DNA of 64,000 nucleotides from Dactylonectria macrodidyma (lineage: Eukaryota; Ascomycota; Sordariomycetes; Hypocreales; Nectriaceae): NCBI GenBank assembly GCA_020744425.1, contig JAGMUV010000014.1:1116001-1180000 (forward strand), read 5' to 3'. The translations under genes were made by a program, and so were the position numbers. Of the stretch, positions 41,584-57,318 are shown one piece after another. The notes beneath the pieces are model-generated. The model was not told where the DNA came from, did no database searches, and saw nothing but the letters and a program-made list of their open reading frames with translations. Numbering within the stretch: position 1 is the first letter of the stretch; each line of letters opens with the position of its first letter.

Positions 41584-43172
41584 ATGGCAAGCGGTAATGT
41601 GCGCTACGTGCGCTACATCATCATTGCGTTGTTCGTAAGTCGCCTTCTCACCCCTCGATGGTGGCGAAATCTTGGCTAACCACCACCTGTTGCAGACGCT
41701 CTCCCTGTGGTACTTCGTTTCCAACTCGAGATACGACGCCGTCCCCATCCGCACCGACGCTGGCCAAGGTAGCTTCCCTGGCGGCCCCGGTGCTCCCCAG
41801 GTTCCCGGAGACAATAACGGTGGCAGCAAGCCTCCTGCCTTCCCGCAAGGAGAGAGCACCTCGTCTGGAGAGAGCTCTACCTCTGGAGACACCCCCAAGC
41901 AGGACAGCACTTATGATGATGACACCACCACTCCCGCCGCTCCCGGCGAGGAACTGATCAAGGACGACACCCCCGCCCAGAAGCCCCAAGGTGACGAGAC
42001 TACCAAGTCTGATACGCCCGTCGACATGCCCATGGCCCTGACTCCCAACGACCCTGGCTGGGACAACCTTCAGGACATTGCCCCTGGACCTCGCATGAAC
42101 GCCACCTTTGTCACTCTCGCCCGTAACAGCGACGTCTGGGATATTGCCGAGTCTATTCGCCAGGTCGAGGATCGATTCAACCGCCGATACAACTACGACT
42201 GGGTCTTCCTCAACGACCAGCCCTTCGACGAAAACTTCAAGAAGGTCACCACTTCTCTCGTCTCCGGCAAGACCCACTACGGTCTGATCCCTAAAGAGCA
42301 CTGGTCCTTCCCTGAGTGGATTGACCAGGAGAAGGCCAAGAAGGTCCGAGAAGATATGAAGGAGCGAAAGATTATCTATGGTGATTCCATCAGCTACCGC
42401 CACATGTGCCGATTCGAATCTGGTTTCTTCTTCCGTCAGGAGCTGATGCTGAACTATGAGTACTACTGGCGCGTTGAGCCCTCCATCAAGCTCTTCTGCG
42501 ACATTCACTACGACCCCTTCCGCGTCATTGCCGAGGGCAAGAAGAAGTACAGCTTCGTTCTCAGTCTTTACGAGTACATTGAGACCATTCCCACCCTCTG
42601 GGAGAGCACCAAGAAGTTCATGGCCAACCACCCCGAACACATTTCCGACGACAACTCGATGGCCTTCCTCAGTGACGATGGCGGTGAGAACTACAACAAG
42701 TGCCATTTCGTACGTTGCTCTTTCCGACAATTTTTATACGTTTTAAGCTAACCAATATGCAGTGGTCCAACTTTGAAGTCGGCAGCTTGGAGTGGCTTCG
42801 AAGCAAGCCCTACATTGACTACTTTGAGGCGCTTGACCGTGACGGCGGCTTCTTCTACGAGCGATGGGGCGATGCCCCCGTTCACTCGATCGCTGCCAGT
42901 CTTCTTCTGAAGAAGGACGAGATTCACTTCTTCGATGACATCGCCTACTACCACGTCCCCTTCACCCACTGCCCCACCGATGAGCAGAAGCGCCTTGACC
43001 TGCACTGCCACTGTGACCCCAACAACAACTTTGACTGGAAGGGCTACTCTTGTAAGCATCATATCTCCTCCCACCAACGCAATTGGCCATTATCTAACTT
43101 TAAGAAGGCACTTCTCGATTCTTTGACCTCAACAAGATGGAGAAGCCCGCGGGTTATGAGAAGCAGACCTAA
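41584..43172 (+). CDS. Alpha-1,2-mannosyltransferase of the KRE2/MNT1 family (GT15)
   Basis: Four exons, 41584-41634, 41696-42709, 42763-43051 and 43108-43172, total 472 residues; all introns are GT-AG with agreeing phases. Residues 1-35 carry a short basic tail and one membrane anchor ([18 protein letters not shown], split by intron 1). A Gly/Pro/Ser/Thr-rich stem follows to about residue 130. The catalytic domain has [76 protein letters not shown] and [16 protein letters not shown], diagnostic for GT15. It transfers mannose from GDP-mannose to O- and N-linked glycans in the Golgi, Mn2+-dependent. A pyrimidine-rich leader precedes the start codon. Confidence 0.95.
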
Positions 43173-43535
43173 GCACACTTTAGTCTAACAGTGACGTGTA
43201 CTTTTTCTCATAGCTCGGTTGTAGGTAATGCACGGTAGATGATTTCCCTTATTATTCTGGACCGCATTATGATGGGGACTCATCTTGGCGGGGTATGGTG
43301 GGATATTAAAGTGGTTACAAAGAGAAAAGGCGTCTAGGTATGAAAACTTTGGACAGCTTGTTGGTCATGTGGATGTATATGAATCAAGGGTTCTATGATA
43401 TTTTGCTCTCGTTGCATTCTCCAATGTTGTACAGTATGGGCACATGGCCCATGGCATCTTGTGTATCCTCATGAATCATCCCATTTGCGCAAGAATGTGG
43501 CTTCTTATTAAACACAATTCGCAGCCCTCTCTAAC
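43173..43535. other. Intergenic stretch between convergent genes
   Basis: It holds the 3' flanks of the KRE2-like and uS12m genes. Nothing else is recognised. Confidence 0.5.
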
Positions 43536-44191
43536 TCAACCAATTGTAGCCTTCTTGGGCTTCTTGGTGCCATATTTACTCCTGCTGGTGGTTCGGCTCG
43601 CAACACCTCCCTAGATTGAATCAGTTAGCATAGGTCCAAACCTTAAATTACAAACTGCTACACGCAGTACAAAGAGACACCACATGGACGTAAAAAATGA
43701 GCCCAAAGGGCAACCAGGGAGAAACGTACAAGATCCAGGGCTCCTCGGACCAGATGGTACCGCACACCGGGACAATCCTGGGCACGGCCGCCACGAACGA
43801 GCACGACGCTGTGCTGCTGGATATTATGACCCTCGCCGGGGATGTAGGCGGTGATGAGGGCTCCCGTGGATAACTTGACACGGGCCGTCTTGCGCTCGCC
43901 CGAGTTGGGCTTCTTGGGGCGGACGACTCCCACGCGCAGGCACACGCCCTTGAGGGCTGGGCAGCGCGTGTTGGCCAGCGCGGGTGACACGGCGTGGCGC
44001 GCCCGCTTGCCCTTTCGGATGCCGCGCAACACCTGGTTCAGCGTCGCCGGGCGCGGTGTCGTCGTGGTGAAGCCGCGGAAGGATGGTACGGCGGCGGCAG
44101 CGGCGAGGATGCGGCTCGGGGGGGTTGCGGCGGTGATGAGGGGCCGGCGAGTCGCCGGGGCGAAAAAGTGGCGGAGGATGGAGCCGACCAT
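43536..44191 (-). CDS. Mitochondrial small-subunit ribosomal protein uS12m
   Basis: Two exons, 44191-43730 and 43610-43536; the 119-bp intron begins GTACGT and ends CTAG, joining GALDL to [14 protein letters not shown]. Total 178 residues. The start is chosen at [16 protein letters not shown] because it begins an Arg-rich presequence without acidic residues; the frame is open 69 codons further upstream but that part is not protein-like. The mature part has [47 protein letters not shown] and the decoding-loop region [17 protein letters not shown], all hallmarks of bacterial-type S12. It forms part of the mitoribosome decoding centre. Confidence 0.95.
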
Positions 44192-44949
44192 TCTGGGCGA
44201 GGGATCGAGGAGAAGAGGTCGAATTGGGCGGTTGTGCTCCCGGGCCTGTCTCGGGATCTCGCTCGCGGCTCTGAAGCTCTCACGGCGTGATATCAAAATC
44301 TCAGCCGTGCCCGATTCAATTGGGTCACGTGCAGCTGCTGCCCATCTCTCCGGAGCATCTGGTTGCTCCGTGCTCCGGCCATCCATGTCACATGCCACCG
44401 CACCTCACGGCAGTTTTGACGTCACGCGGCTAATCCCCGGCCCCGTGTCCTCCCGCCAAATGGAAGCTGAAGCTCCCCGCATTGTGGGGGCTCCAGAAGC
44501 GGGCCTCAAGTTCTGAACAGTCGAGGTTATCCTCGGCTGGGCTCCGCTTAGGCCGAGCATCTTCACCCGCTTCCCACCACTTCAAACGCGCGCCTCCATC
44601 TCTTTGCCGTGGCGCCGGGTATCACGGTCTCGGGACTTTGGGGTTTTGTGGCTGGGACTGGCATCCCTTTTGTTTGGCTGCGCCTGCGTCTGTTTCTTAT
44701 ACCGGGGTTTTGGCTTGTCTCTTTTTCCCTATCGTCTCTTATTTTTATCTATCTATAAGACAGTCAGACCGACCTGCCGCGGCTGTTACATGCAGACCCT
44801 CCCGCTCTGTTGCTTGTGATCCCGCGTGTCTCTTCTCGTCTCCCCTCCCCTGAACGTCATTCTTTCTTCCTTGCACACCTCTATTTACCCCTCCACACGC
44901 ACCCATACAGCCTCGTGCACACCATACGACGTTAGCCACACTCATAACC
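44192..44949. promoter_or_regulatory. Divergent promoter between uS12m and acyl-CoA dehydrogenase
   Basis: These 758 bp separate the two start codons; the right half is strongly CT-rich. Both products are mitochondrial, so shared control is possible (inference). Confidence 0.5.
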
Positions 44950-46455
44950 ATGTCGTCGTCGTTCTCTCGGGTCCTGCGACCTGCTCTGCGGGGAGGAAGG
45001 GGCCTCACACAGCGCCTTACCGTGAGCCAGACCGTACCCAGGACAATCTCAAGGACAACTGTGTAAGCATCCCCTCCCTCGATGTCCTCTCTTTCCCAGA
45101 GGGCTAGGCATGATGCAATTGAGTCTGCCAAATTCGTTCAATGGCTTACACGCCCTCTCTAGCAATACCACCATCGCCCGGCCCTTGTCCACGACGGCCC
45201 CTCGCCGCAACGATGAGGCCCTCGACCTCTCCGAGATCCCACCCACGCCCATTGGCCACCTGTCGGAGATCGAGGCTGCCATGGCCGAGTCGGTGTCCAA
45301 GTTCGCTACCGACGTCATCCTCCCGCGCGCCCGCGACATGGACGAGGCTGAATCCATGGACCCGGCCATCGTCGAGCAGCTCTTCGAGCAAGGCCTCATG
45401 GGCGTCGAGATCCCCGAGGAGTACGGTGGCGCGGGAATGAACTTCACCTCGGCCATCATCGGCATCGAGGAGCTCGCCCGGGCCGACCCCTCCGTCTCGG
45501 TCCTCGTCGACGTCCACAACACACTCTGTAACACCGCCATCATCAAGTACGGAGCTAAGGACCTCAAGGAGAAGTGGCTGCCGCGTCTCGCCACCGGCAC
45601 CGTCGCCTCCTTCTGCCTCTCCGAGCCCGTCTCCGGCTCCGACGCCTTCGCCATGGCCACCAAGGCCACTGAGTCGGCCGACGGCTTCACCATCTCGGGC
45701 GGCAAGATGTGGATCACAAACTCCATTGAGTCGGACCTCTTCATCGTCTTCGCCAACCTCGACCCCTCCAAGGGCTACAAGGGCATCACCGCCTTCCTCG
45801 TCGAGAAGGGCACCCCGGGCTTCTCCATCGCCAAGAAGGAGAAGAAACTCGGCATCCGCGCCAGCAGCACCTGCGTCATCAACCTCGACGACGTCTTCGT
45901 CCCCAAGGAGAACCTCCTGGGCGAGCGCGGCCAGGGCTACAAGTACGCCATCTCCCTGCTCAACGAGGGCCGCATTGGAATCGCCGCCCAGATGACGGGC
46001 CTCGCCCTCGGCGCCTTCGAAAACGCCGTCAAGTACGTCTACAACGACCGCCGCCAGTTCGGCCAGCTCGTCGGCGAGTTCCAGGGCATGCAGCACCAGA
46101 TCGCCCAGTCCTACACCGAGATCGCCGCCGCCCGCGCCCTTGTCTACAACGCCTCCCGCAAGAAGGAGGCCGGCGAGGACTTTGTCCGCGACGCCGCCAT
46201 GGCCAAGCTCTACTCCTCCCAGGTCGCCGGTCGCGTCAGCGGCCTCGCTATCGAGTGGATGGGCGGCATGGGCTTCGTTCGCGAGGGCCTTGCCGAGAAG
46301 TACTGGCGTGACAGCAAGATCGGCGCCATCTACGAGGGCACCAGCAACATCCAGTAAGTACTTTCTAAGATAATTTCACAAGGTGAACCACAGAGCTAAC
46401 ACATATCAGGTTGAACACCATCGCCAAGCTAATTCAAAAGGAGTACACCCAATGA
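44950..46455 (+). CDS. Mitochondrial acyl-CoA dehydrogenase, short/branched-chain type
   Basis: Three exons, 44950-45062, 45163-46353 and 46410-46455, total 449 residues. Exon 1 codes for an Arg/Ser-rich presequence (MSSSFSRVLRPALRGGRG). The core has ATDVILPRARDMDEAESMDP, the flavin-contacting CLSEPVSGSDAFAM and WITNSIESDLFI, the C-terminal domain DRRQFGQLVGEFQGMQHQIA, and the YEGTSNIQLNTIAK end, in which the Glu after Tyr is the catalytic base in short-chain and short/branched-chain enzymes. Intron 2 splits the Gln codon of that motif. It oxidises acyl-CoA to enoyl-CoA using FAD and passes electrons to ETF; likely in branched amino acid breakdown (the exact substrate is inferred). Confidence 0.93.
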
Positions 46456-46580
46456 AGGGGGGGTTATACCAAATAGAAAGGTCTCGTCTTCATAGAAGCA
46501 AACAAAAACAGAAGGAAAATGAAGAAATGATTTATCATCCAACGTTGGTACATCCAACCCGTAACCCAATTGCAGCCAGT

Positions 46581-46598
46581 GTACTCCGTACGGAGTAC
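46581..46598. repeat. Perfect 18-bp palindrome GTACTCCGTACGGAGTAC
   Basis: The sequence equals its own reverse complement. TACGGAGTACT recurs 75 bp to the right (about 46657). Such TACTCCGTA boxes are frequent at fungal repeat ends. Confidence 0.9.
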
Positions 46599-46639
46599 CA
46601 TTTCAAAAGTCTTTGCCCAAGCTAAGGACGCCACACCCT

Positions 46640-46830
46640 CAAATCCCTGCTAGATACGGAGTACTCAGTAGTACATATCGTTAGAGGCTAATATTTGCTA
46701 AAATCTACTGCAGCTTTAGTAATATTATACCTATATTATGGCTAGCTAGGGGCTAAGTGCGCTATGCTATAGGGCCTCTTTTAGTGCTAACATTGATAAG
46801 ATGTACTTAATGTACTTTTAATAAGAAAAA
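46640..46830. repeat. AT-rich island, probable RIP-type relic
   Basis: Dense in TA steps (TAATATTATACCTATATTATGG, GCTAGCTAGG) and stops in all frames, bounded on the left by TACGGAGTACT boxes. Element type is not recognisable. Confidence 0.45.
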
Positions 46831-47340
46831 GCAGAATGTGGCTCGCGCGCCGGCAAAGACTTTTGAAATGGTCGTCCGTACCTATGCCAACAGAGCTGTT
46901 CAAAGTGAACTCAACAAACATCACGACGGTCACGGAACTCGTCGTAAACCAACTTCTAGGCAAGACTTTCTAGTGGACTAATTTCCAACAACGTCATTAT
47001 CTTGACTTCTATTAAGCAGGCATGCTCTTCTCCAGGCCATCCCTCATCCCGCCAACTTAGTACTGTACCAAGATGGCCGGCACCATACATTTTTCTTCCA
47101 TCGCTGCTTAATAGCAAAAACTCTGCTACAACCAAAATAAAAAGCGAACGAAAGTGCTGCGCCTCCGTAGAGTCGCCCAAAACAGGTTCGCTTCATCGAC
47201 ATGACCAAAAACCACGGTGTCCGGCCGTCTAACCATCATCGCTCCGGGGTATCCCATAGGCAAGACAATCTCTCACCGCGGCACCGTCGTCGTCTCATAG
47301 AAATGCAAATTGTCGTCATTCTCATGCGCCGCTCAATCGT

Positions 47341-51180
<3,840 letters not shown>

Positions 51181-54139
51181 GGCGGCGGGGGCAGCGCGAT
51201 GCGTTCGCGCAGGACGATGGGAGGTTCAGGTGGTATGAATGGGAGAGAGTGCGGCCGACGAAGCAGGCCGGGATCAACGACGAGAGACACGATGGGGCAC
51301 CTTGTTTGTGTGGGCGGGAGTCGGTCGAGCACGACTAGAGCCACAAGAGCCGCAAGAGCCACAAGAGGGGGGGCAAGTCGTGGTGGTCAAGGTCAAGAGT
51401 CAAAGTGCCAAGATGAAGGCGTCCGTCCGTCCGTCAGTCTCGCAGCAGGAGGGGAGCACAAGCACAGCAGGTGCGAGAGCGAGATGCGAGATGTGTTGCC
51501 GGTTTGACGGGTAGGATAAGGTGGCAAGAGGTGGAGGGCGGGAGGAGGCAGAGAGGAGAGAGGTGGTGTGGTGAAAGATGTCGTCAGTGATGGATGGCCG
51601 TGGACGAAATCGACCTTGGGCCCTCTTTTGGCTGTCTTGGGGGGGGAGCAGAAGCCTGGAGGGGAGGGGAAGCAGCCTGGAGGGGGGGCAACAAGCCTAG
51701 AAGGAGGGGGTAAAGCGACGGGAGGCTTTGGGCGTTTTGGCGGGGTTTTTTTTTTCTGTTTTGCATGCGGGAGCGGTAAAAGCTAAGCTCTTGTGTTGAT
51801 AACCTAGCGGCTTGGGTCTGTCTAGGTATTCGCTATCAGTTGTCGCCCTCACTGATCAACAAGGCGGGAAGACAGCGACAAGGCCCCAGGCGCCCAATGC
51901 CAGTACGTGCCCAAAGCCTGAACCGGGGCACGGAAAAGCATGGGCCTCTTTTCCAGGTTGTTTTAGCTGCCTCCCCTCTCGGTCCTCACAGGTCAGCCAA
52001 GGTACCTCACACACCTTTCATCAGCCCCAGGTCAGGTCCCTCACAGCTTGAGGTACACAATGTCTGGCTGTTATCGGGCTGGCTGCTGGTTTGACGTACG
52101 ACGTCGCAGCAAGGGAGACGATACCCTCCTTGTTGGGGGGGTTCAAGCTGTGAGGTTTACAGCTTCGGCTCTGACTTGCATCTCGGAGTCCCGCTTCTTT
52201 TTGTCGTAAATTGTCGTCCGCGATACGTTGCTGATCTCGACATCAGGCAATTCGGCACGAGCTGGGGGTCGGCTAGCAGAGCTCCAATACAAGCGGGCCA
52301 GGTCCTGGATGTAGGTACCTAGCCTGCACCAACTGCTGTGAAAAGTACAAGGTATAGCTGAAGGACTGTGGTTCCTGTCTCTCAGGTTGTTGTTGGGCCT
52401 GACCTGCAACTGCGAAGCGGCCACGCTGCCGATCCTGTACTGGTTGGAGGCGTCCCCACGGGGGTTGCTAGAAGCCGTTGGAGCCAACACTGACGGAGCT
52501 GAACCGAGCTGAACAGAGCTGAGACATCAGTGCCGCCAAGATCTCCCAAAACCTCTCAGGCGTGACGACCAATATCACATATTTAGCCTGGCTGATAAGT
52601 CAGATGATGGCTTTCAATACATCAACAAATCATTCGCCTGCCCGAGCTCAATCCGCGTAGGACGGGACCGCCAAGAAGGACAAAGGGCAAGGACGGATGA
52701 AGACCCGAGGGTTTGACCGTGAGGAATACGGTATGCGCAAGGACGTGCACAGTTTGTGGCGATCAGCACTTGTGCTTGCTCAACATGTATCGATCAGATG
52801 TTCCACGTCGACCTCAAACGCTCATGATACAACAATTAATTCATCACGGCATGTACCTGCAGAACGAAGGCAATGACATTCTCGGGTCATCCTCTGGTAA
52901 GCCTCCCGATTCCACATCAAAGGAAAGATTCCACACCAAAGGCAAGATTCCACACCAAAAACGTGGCCACCCTGCTACACGTCAGTCGGTACCTGTTCGT
53001 CGAAGCCCTGGAGCTCTTAATTCCAGCAGGCATTGACGTTGGGCGGGGGACGCTCTGAGTCCTAGATCTTGCCTTGCCCTAGGACTTTTTTCTTCCACGC
53101 CGCCTTGCCACTCTCCATGAAACATGCACCATCCCTTACACGCCTGATCAAGGTCCACCAAACTGTACCACTCAGACTCGACAGCCAAACTTGCAGCATT
53201 GTCACCGCCTCCGGGTTGAGTTCAAACTCTTCTGCTTTCTCCTCACTTCGTTTTCGTAATTGGCGCTCCCAAGTCCACATTTCTTCGGCCTCCACACTTC
53301 CCGTCCTCTCAAAGTCCGTCTTAGCTTCCCTCGATCCGCAACATCAGAACATGCCTGAGCCACAGACAAATCAACTCGTTCCAATCCCATCATCAATCAG
53401 AAGCCTCCCACGTGATATTGGCCCGGATCATCCACCGATGGACCGCCTCTCTCTCGATTGTGGAATGCTCCAAATTGGTGAGGCGCCACACCAATTTCTT
53501 AGTTAAAGCACGCTGGGCCTTCAACACAAGACACCAAGTCTCACAGCTGGATACAACCCGTCAGACCGCTCCTCCGACGGCCCATATCCATCTCCGGCTT
53601 ACCCTACGCTCAATCCCGATCGTGGCTGAGGATCGACAATGACGAACACGCGCCGTTGACGCCTGGTATGCTGCCCATCTTCACGCCTTTGAGTAACCCA
53701 GTTCCTCGGGGTCCTACCCTAGACTGGAGGACCACAAGAACTCCAACCCATTCCATCTCTCACAGCCCCCTCGTCAAGTTTTGCAGTCCTACCCTCTTCT
53801 AGCACCTCAGCCCTACCAGCCCATGACCGATAGGCCAGGCGGTCATGCATAACGCCGCAGCCCGATTGGCTGTTGAGAATGACGCATCGTCAGTTGTGTG
53901 GGGTCGCACTAATGACACCAGATGGCAGCTTGGCTGTGGTGGTGGGCGCAACTTATCAGCCATTTCAAGGACCCTCCAACCAGCATTTCGAATGAGCTTA
54001 ATGGCCCGTGATAACTCCCCCGAAAGATATCGGAGTCATGTTCTAATTGTATCTTTATGAAAGAAGTAAGCGGCTAGTGTACAAATGCTGGTAAATGGTA
54101 CAGTTTGGGAGCCAGACGGTGTATGGGGCTCTGGTTAAG
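51181..54139. promoter_or_regulatory. Long upstream region of PKC1
   Basis: The first 600 bp contain long purine runs on the plus strand (pyrimidine-rich on the coding strand), as expected of a fungal 5' leader. Further out are a 19-bp tandem repeat (52908) and a Pro/Ser-rich broken frame set (53350-53800). No intact gene is seen. Confidence 0.5.
52908..52964. repeat. 19-bp tandem repeat, three copies
   Basis: GATTCCACATCAAAGGAAA, GATTCCACACCAAAGGCAA and GATTCCACACCAAAAACGT follow each other without gap at 52908, 52927 and 52946. Confidence 0.92.
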
Positions 54140-55594
54140 TCATGACCGCCGGACCAAAAGCAACGCTATGCTCCCAGTAAACACAGCTCCCGCCAGAGCT
54201 CCTTGGAGCACGAGAAGCGAGGCGTCCTTCATCCGTAGATCTATCCTTCGCTCGCTGAAAAGATCCTCTGCTGTCGCTCTCCACTGCAATGCCGTCTCCT
54301 TCAACGTTTGTTGCCACATGCCGACTGGAGTTTCTGACGTTTCCCCAAGTAGATCTGTGGCTATCACTGCTTTGGGCTCCACGGAGGTAGCTGTAGGAGC
54401 AGCTTCCGGTAATGCGGCCACTTCGGCGGCCGGTGCCTGAGCTTCCTCTACCACCTTGACAGCCTCTACCATGGGCTCAATGGCCGCAGCCGGGTCTCTC
54501 CTCTCCAGGGCGAGCTTGACTTGTTCAAGCTGGAGCCGTACTTCGTCGAGCACCGCCTTCTCCTCGGCGACGACACCTCTTACCAGCCTCCTTCTCTTCC
54601 ACGGCTCTGCCACAAATTGGAGTACCACAAACAGCAAAAAGTTCATGCCCATTAGACCCCACGTCCCCCACGTACTGGCCCTGCGAATGCGATCGCTCCA
54701 GATCTGCTCCTCGTGATATCTCTTGAGGATGCCCGCATTCAGTCGCTGGCTCAGGCTCTGCTCTTCAGCTTCGGCCTCAGTGAGGGTCTCCTGAGAGGTG
54801 GCGACCTCGCCCTCTAGCACGTGGTCCGTCCGATACAGCTCTGTGAAGCGCTCGAGATCGTAGGGCGACCAAGTGTCCTTGCGAGCGAGTAGAGTCGTGA
54901 CCTCCCGCTGCGTGACGGCCCGCTTGGTGTTGGAAGTCTTATATGCTTGGCGGGCGTTGCGCACATGCTCGTGGGCTGCAGCTAGGTCGTCCTCGAGCTT
55001 GGCGTTTTGAGCCTTGATGGTCTCGATGCCGGTGTATCCCGTGATGTCGTTGAGGGTCTGGGTGGCATTGAGGGCGCGCGATTGGAACTTATCCATGATG
55101 GCGCTAAATCGTTGCGTCAATACGCTGCGGCGGCTGTCGGTCGTCGAGGGGAGCTCGAAGGATGGCACGGGTTCCTCGGCTTTGACAGCCTCACGCTTGA
55201 CACTTGATGGCTTTAAGTCTTCCGTCTTGTTCTCTTCGGGTTTGGGTTCAATTCGCTTGGTTTCTTCTCGTTGGGCCTCTTGTCGTCTGGCACCCTCTCG
55301 TTTGGCATCGTCTCGCTTGGATTGTTCGGCACGCAGCTGAGCAATTAGGTCGGGCTCGGGCTCGTTATCCTGCGCCGACCCAGAACCTGTCCCGGAGTTC
55401 CTCGGTGGTATCCGCGTCGAATAGAGTCGTCCTCGGATGCCAATGGCCCCCCCTGCGCAGCACTGCGCACATATGGCTGTCGCAGCTGGACCTCGGCCGC
55501 AACTGCCTTGGCGCGCAGCCCGGTCGAGCCCCAGCCGGGCGTGGCCCCAGACGAGACGCGCCGCGGGGCGAGCAAACGGCTGCATTGCGGACAC
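54140..55594 (-). CDS. She9/Mdm33, mitochondrial inner-membrane morphology protein
   Basis: A single exon of 484 residues. The Arg/Ala-rich start (MSAMQPFARPAARLVWGH) is a likely presequence. A charged, repeat-like stretch follows (KREGARRQEAQREETKRIEP). The core TLNDITGYTGIETIKAQNAK, AYKTSNTKRAVTQREVTTLL, WSPYDLERFTELYRTDH and YHEEQIWSDRIRRASTWGTW with a coiled coil and membrane helix (LMGMNFLLFVVLQFV, about 315-330) is the She9/Mdm33 signature, and a second helix lies at the C-terminus (about 458-480). The protein is known to affect inner-membrane fission and mitochondrial shape in yeast. Confidence 0.92.
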   Translation of the reverse strand: MSAMQPFARPAARLVWGHARLGLDRAARQGSCGRGPAATAICAQCCAGGAIGIRGRLYSTRIPPRNSGTGSGSAQDNEPEPDLIAQLRAEQSKRDDAKREGARRQEAQREETKRIEPKPEENKTEDLKPSSVKREAVKAEEPVPSFELPSTTDSRRSVLTQRFSAIMDKFQSRALNATQTLNDITGYTGIETIKAQNAKLEDDLAAAHEHVRNARQAYKTSNTKRAVTQREVTTLLARKDTWSPYDLERFTELYRTDHVLEGEVATSQETLTEAEAEEQSLSQRLNAGILKRYHEEQIWSDRIRRASTWGTWGLMGMNFLLFVVLQFVAEPWKRRRLVRGVVAEEKAVLDEVRLQLEQVKLALERRDPAAAIEPMVEAVKVVEEAQAPAAEVAALPEAAPTATSVEPKAVIATDLLGETSETPVGMWQQTLKETALQWRATAEDLFSERRIDLRMKDASLLVLQGALAGAVFTGSIALLLVRRS

Positions 55595-56443
55595 ACCGAA
55601 TCGCGGGCGCTGGGGGCGTGGTGTTGTCGGCGGTTGGGGAGGCTCCGGGGAGGCAGACGTTCACACTGCGCCGAGATCGACGATGTTGGGACGAACGGGT
55701 TGATAGGCCGAGCCCCGGCAACGGCCGCTGTCGGTCGGGAAGCATTTTCTGCCGGCGGGCACTTGGCCATTCCTGGCGGGTGCGCATCCCGCTGTTGGGC
55801 CGTTTGCACCCACCGCCTTTGCCGCGGGCGTGCTGAAGTTCATGGCATTCAGTGCAGAACTGCCCTGGAACACCGGTGGGGCATGCGCCGCTGTAGGGGA
55901 CAGGGTCCACTAGTTCCAGGGCCGTTACAGGGGGTTGCGGCAGTGGACAATGGACATTGGACCGGTTGGCGGGGTCGTGTTGGGTGAGGTGTGGAGGGGT
56001 CAAATTCCATCAGCGATCCGCCATCCAACCTGGCCAATACAAATCTCCATGACCGGCTCCCAATGACGACAAGGACGGGCGCCGGTGAAGGGTCCAAGGG
56101 GTATTATTATGCGTTGTTTTCTGCTTTTTGCTGCTAAGAATGCAGTGCCTCCTACCATCCACGGCCTATCAATTGCCATTGCTGTGCTCTAGCGTCGCTG
56201 AGGTTTTCGGTGTGTCTGTTTCTGGTAGCCCGTAGTTCGGTCGCGCGCATCTCCGTCGCATCTGAAGAACTGCCCCTCCCCCGCCTTGGTCTGGTTCTTC
56301 TGCTGCAGCATCTTTCACGATAGTCACCATCACCGACCTCTCGCAGTCCGACCGTTTTCTCTCGCTCGTTTCGCACTCATAGACATCATTATAGAGCCCA
56401 TAAGAACCACCAATTAGAGAAACCACCAGTCACAACCACCATC
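55595..56443. promoter_or_regulatory. Divergent promoter between She9/Mdm33 and the HAD phosphatase
   Basis: These 849 bp hold both promoters. The right end is CT-rich before the phosphatase start. No gene recognised. Confidence 0.5.
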
Positions 56444-57318
56444 ATGGCGCCCAACTCAGATACCCCGGCCCTCAAGACCAACCCCAAGTTCATCTTCTTC
56501 ACCGACTTCGACGGCACCGTCACCACGGCCGACTCCAACGATTATATGATCGACAACCTGGGCTTCGGCCAGGAGCGCCGCATCAAGCTCAACAAGGACG
56601 TGCTCTTTGGCCGCATGAACTTTGGTGACTCCTTCGTCGAGATGCTCGACTCCGTCGGCACCCCCTTCAATGAGTGCATCGACATCCTGCGCGCGAACAT
56701 CAAGCTCGACCCGGGCTTCAAGGAGTTTTACAACTGGGCCCAGCACAACAACGTCCCGATTGTCATCCTGAGTGGTGGTATGGAGCCCATCATTCGCGCC
56801 CTGCTGGATACCCTTCTAGGCCCCGGCTGGGATATTCAAATTGTGAGCAACAACGTCGCCCCGCGCGAGGGAAAGAGCATCAATGAGAAGAACGGCTGGA
56901 AGATTGTTTTCCATGATGACAGGTGAGCGAGACCATCTTTCCCTTATTGAATTCTCGTCTTGGGCGCCAGACTGACCCTAACACAGCATCCACGGCCACG
57001 ACAAGTCCATCGAGATCCGCAAGTACTCTTCCCTACCCGACCGAACCACCATGTTCTACGCCGGCGATGGTGTTTCCGACCTCTCTGCCGCCAAGGAGAC
57101 GGACCTGCTCTTTGCCAAGGCAGACAAGGGTGAGTGTACCTCCCATATTCAAGCTGAAGAACCAGAACTAACTTCCAACCAAAGACCTCGTCACCTGGTG
57201 CGAGAACGAAAAGGTACCTTTCGTCACCTTCCGCGACTGGTCTACCATTCTCCAGACTGTCAAGGAGATTGACGCCGGCACTCTGTCCGTCAAGGACGCT
57301 GCTCGTGGCCGCATCTAA
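56444..57318 (+). CDS. HAD-family small-molecule phosphatase (PYP1/YNL010W-like)
   Basis: Three exons, 56444-56922, 56987-57129 and 57185-57318, total 251 residues; introns are 64 and 55 bp. Motif I is FIFFTDFDGTVTTADSND (nucleophile Asp and acid/base Asp), motif II is VPIVILSGGMEP, and motif IV is MFYAGDGVSDLSAAK. The layout is of the phosphoserine-phosphatase-like branch of the HAD superfamily with a small cap. The yeast relative YNL010W dephosphorylates sugar-alcohol phosphates; a similar cytosolic clean-up role is inferred, not shown. No targeting signal. Confidence 0.85.

Larger units (their letters stand above)
46456..47340. other. Intergenic stretch with a palindrome and an AT-rich relic
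   Basis: It lies between convergent genes (acyl-CoA dehydrogenase and PKC1). It holds an 18-bp perfect palindrome at 46581 and the AT-rich island at 46640-46830. No gene seen. Confidence 0.6.

Noticed and set aside
41648..42730. 360-codon frame antisense to the KRE2-like gene
   Set aside because: Shadow of the real gene, which has all GT15 motifs and consistent introns.
45146..46096. 316-codon frame antisense to the acyl-CoA dehydrogenase
   Set aside because: GC-rich third positions of the real gene keep the opposite strand open; no family resemblance.
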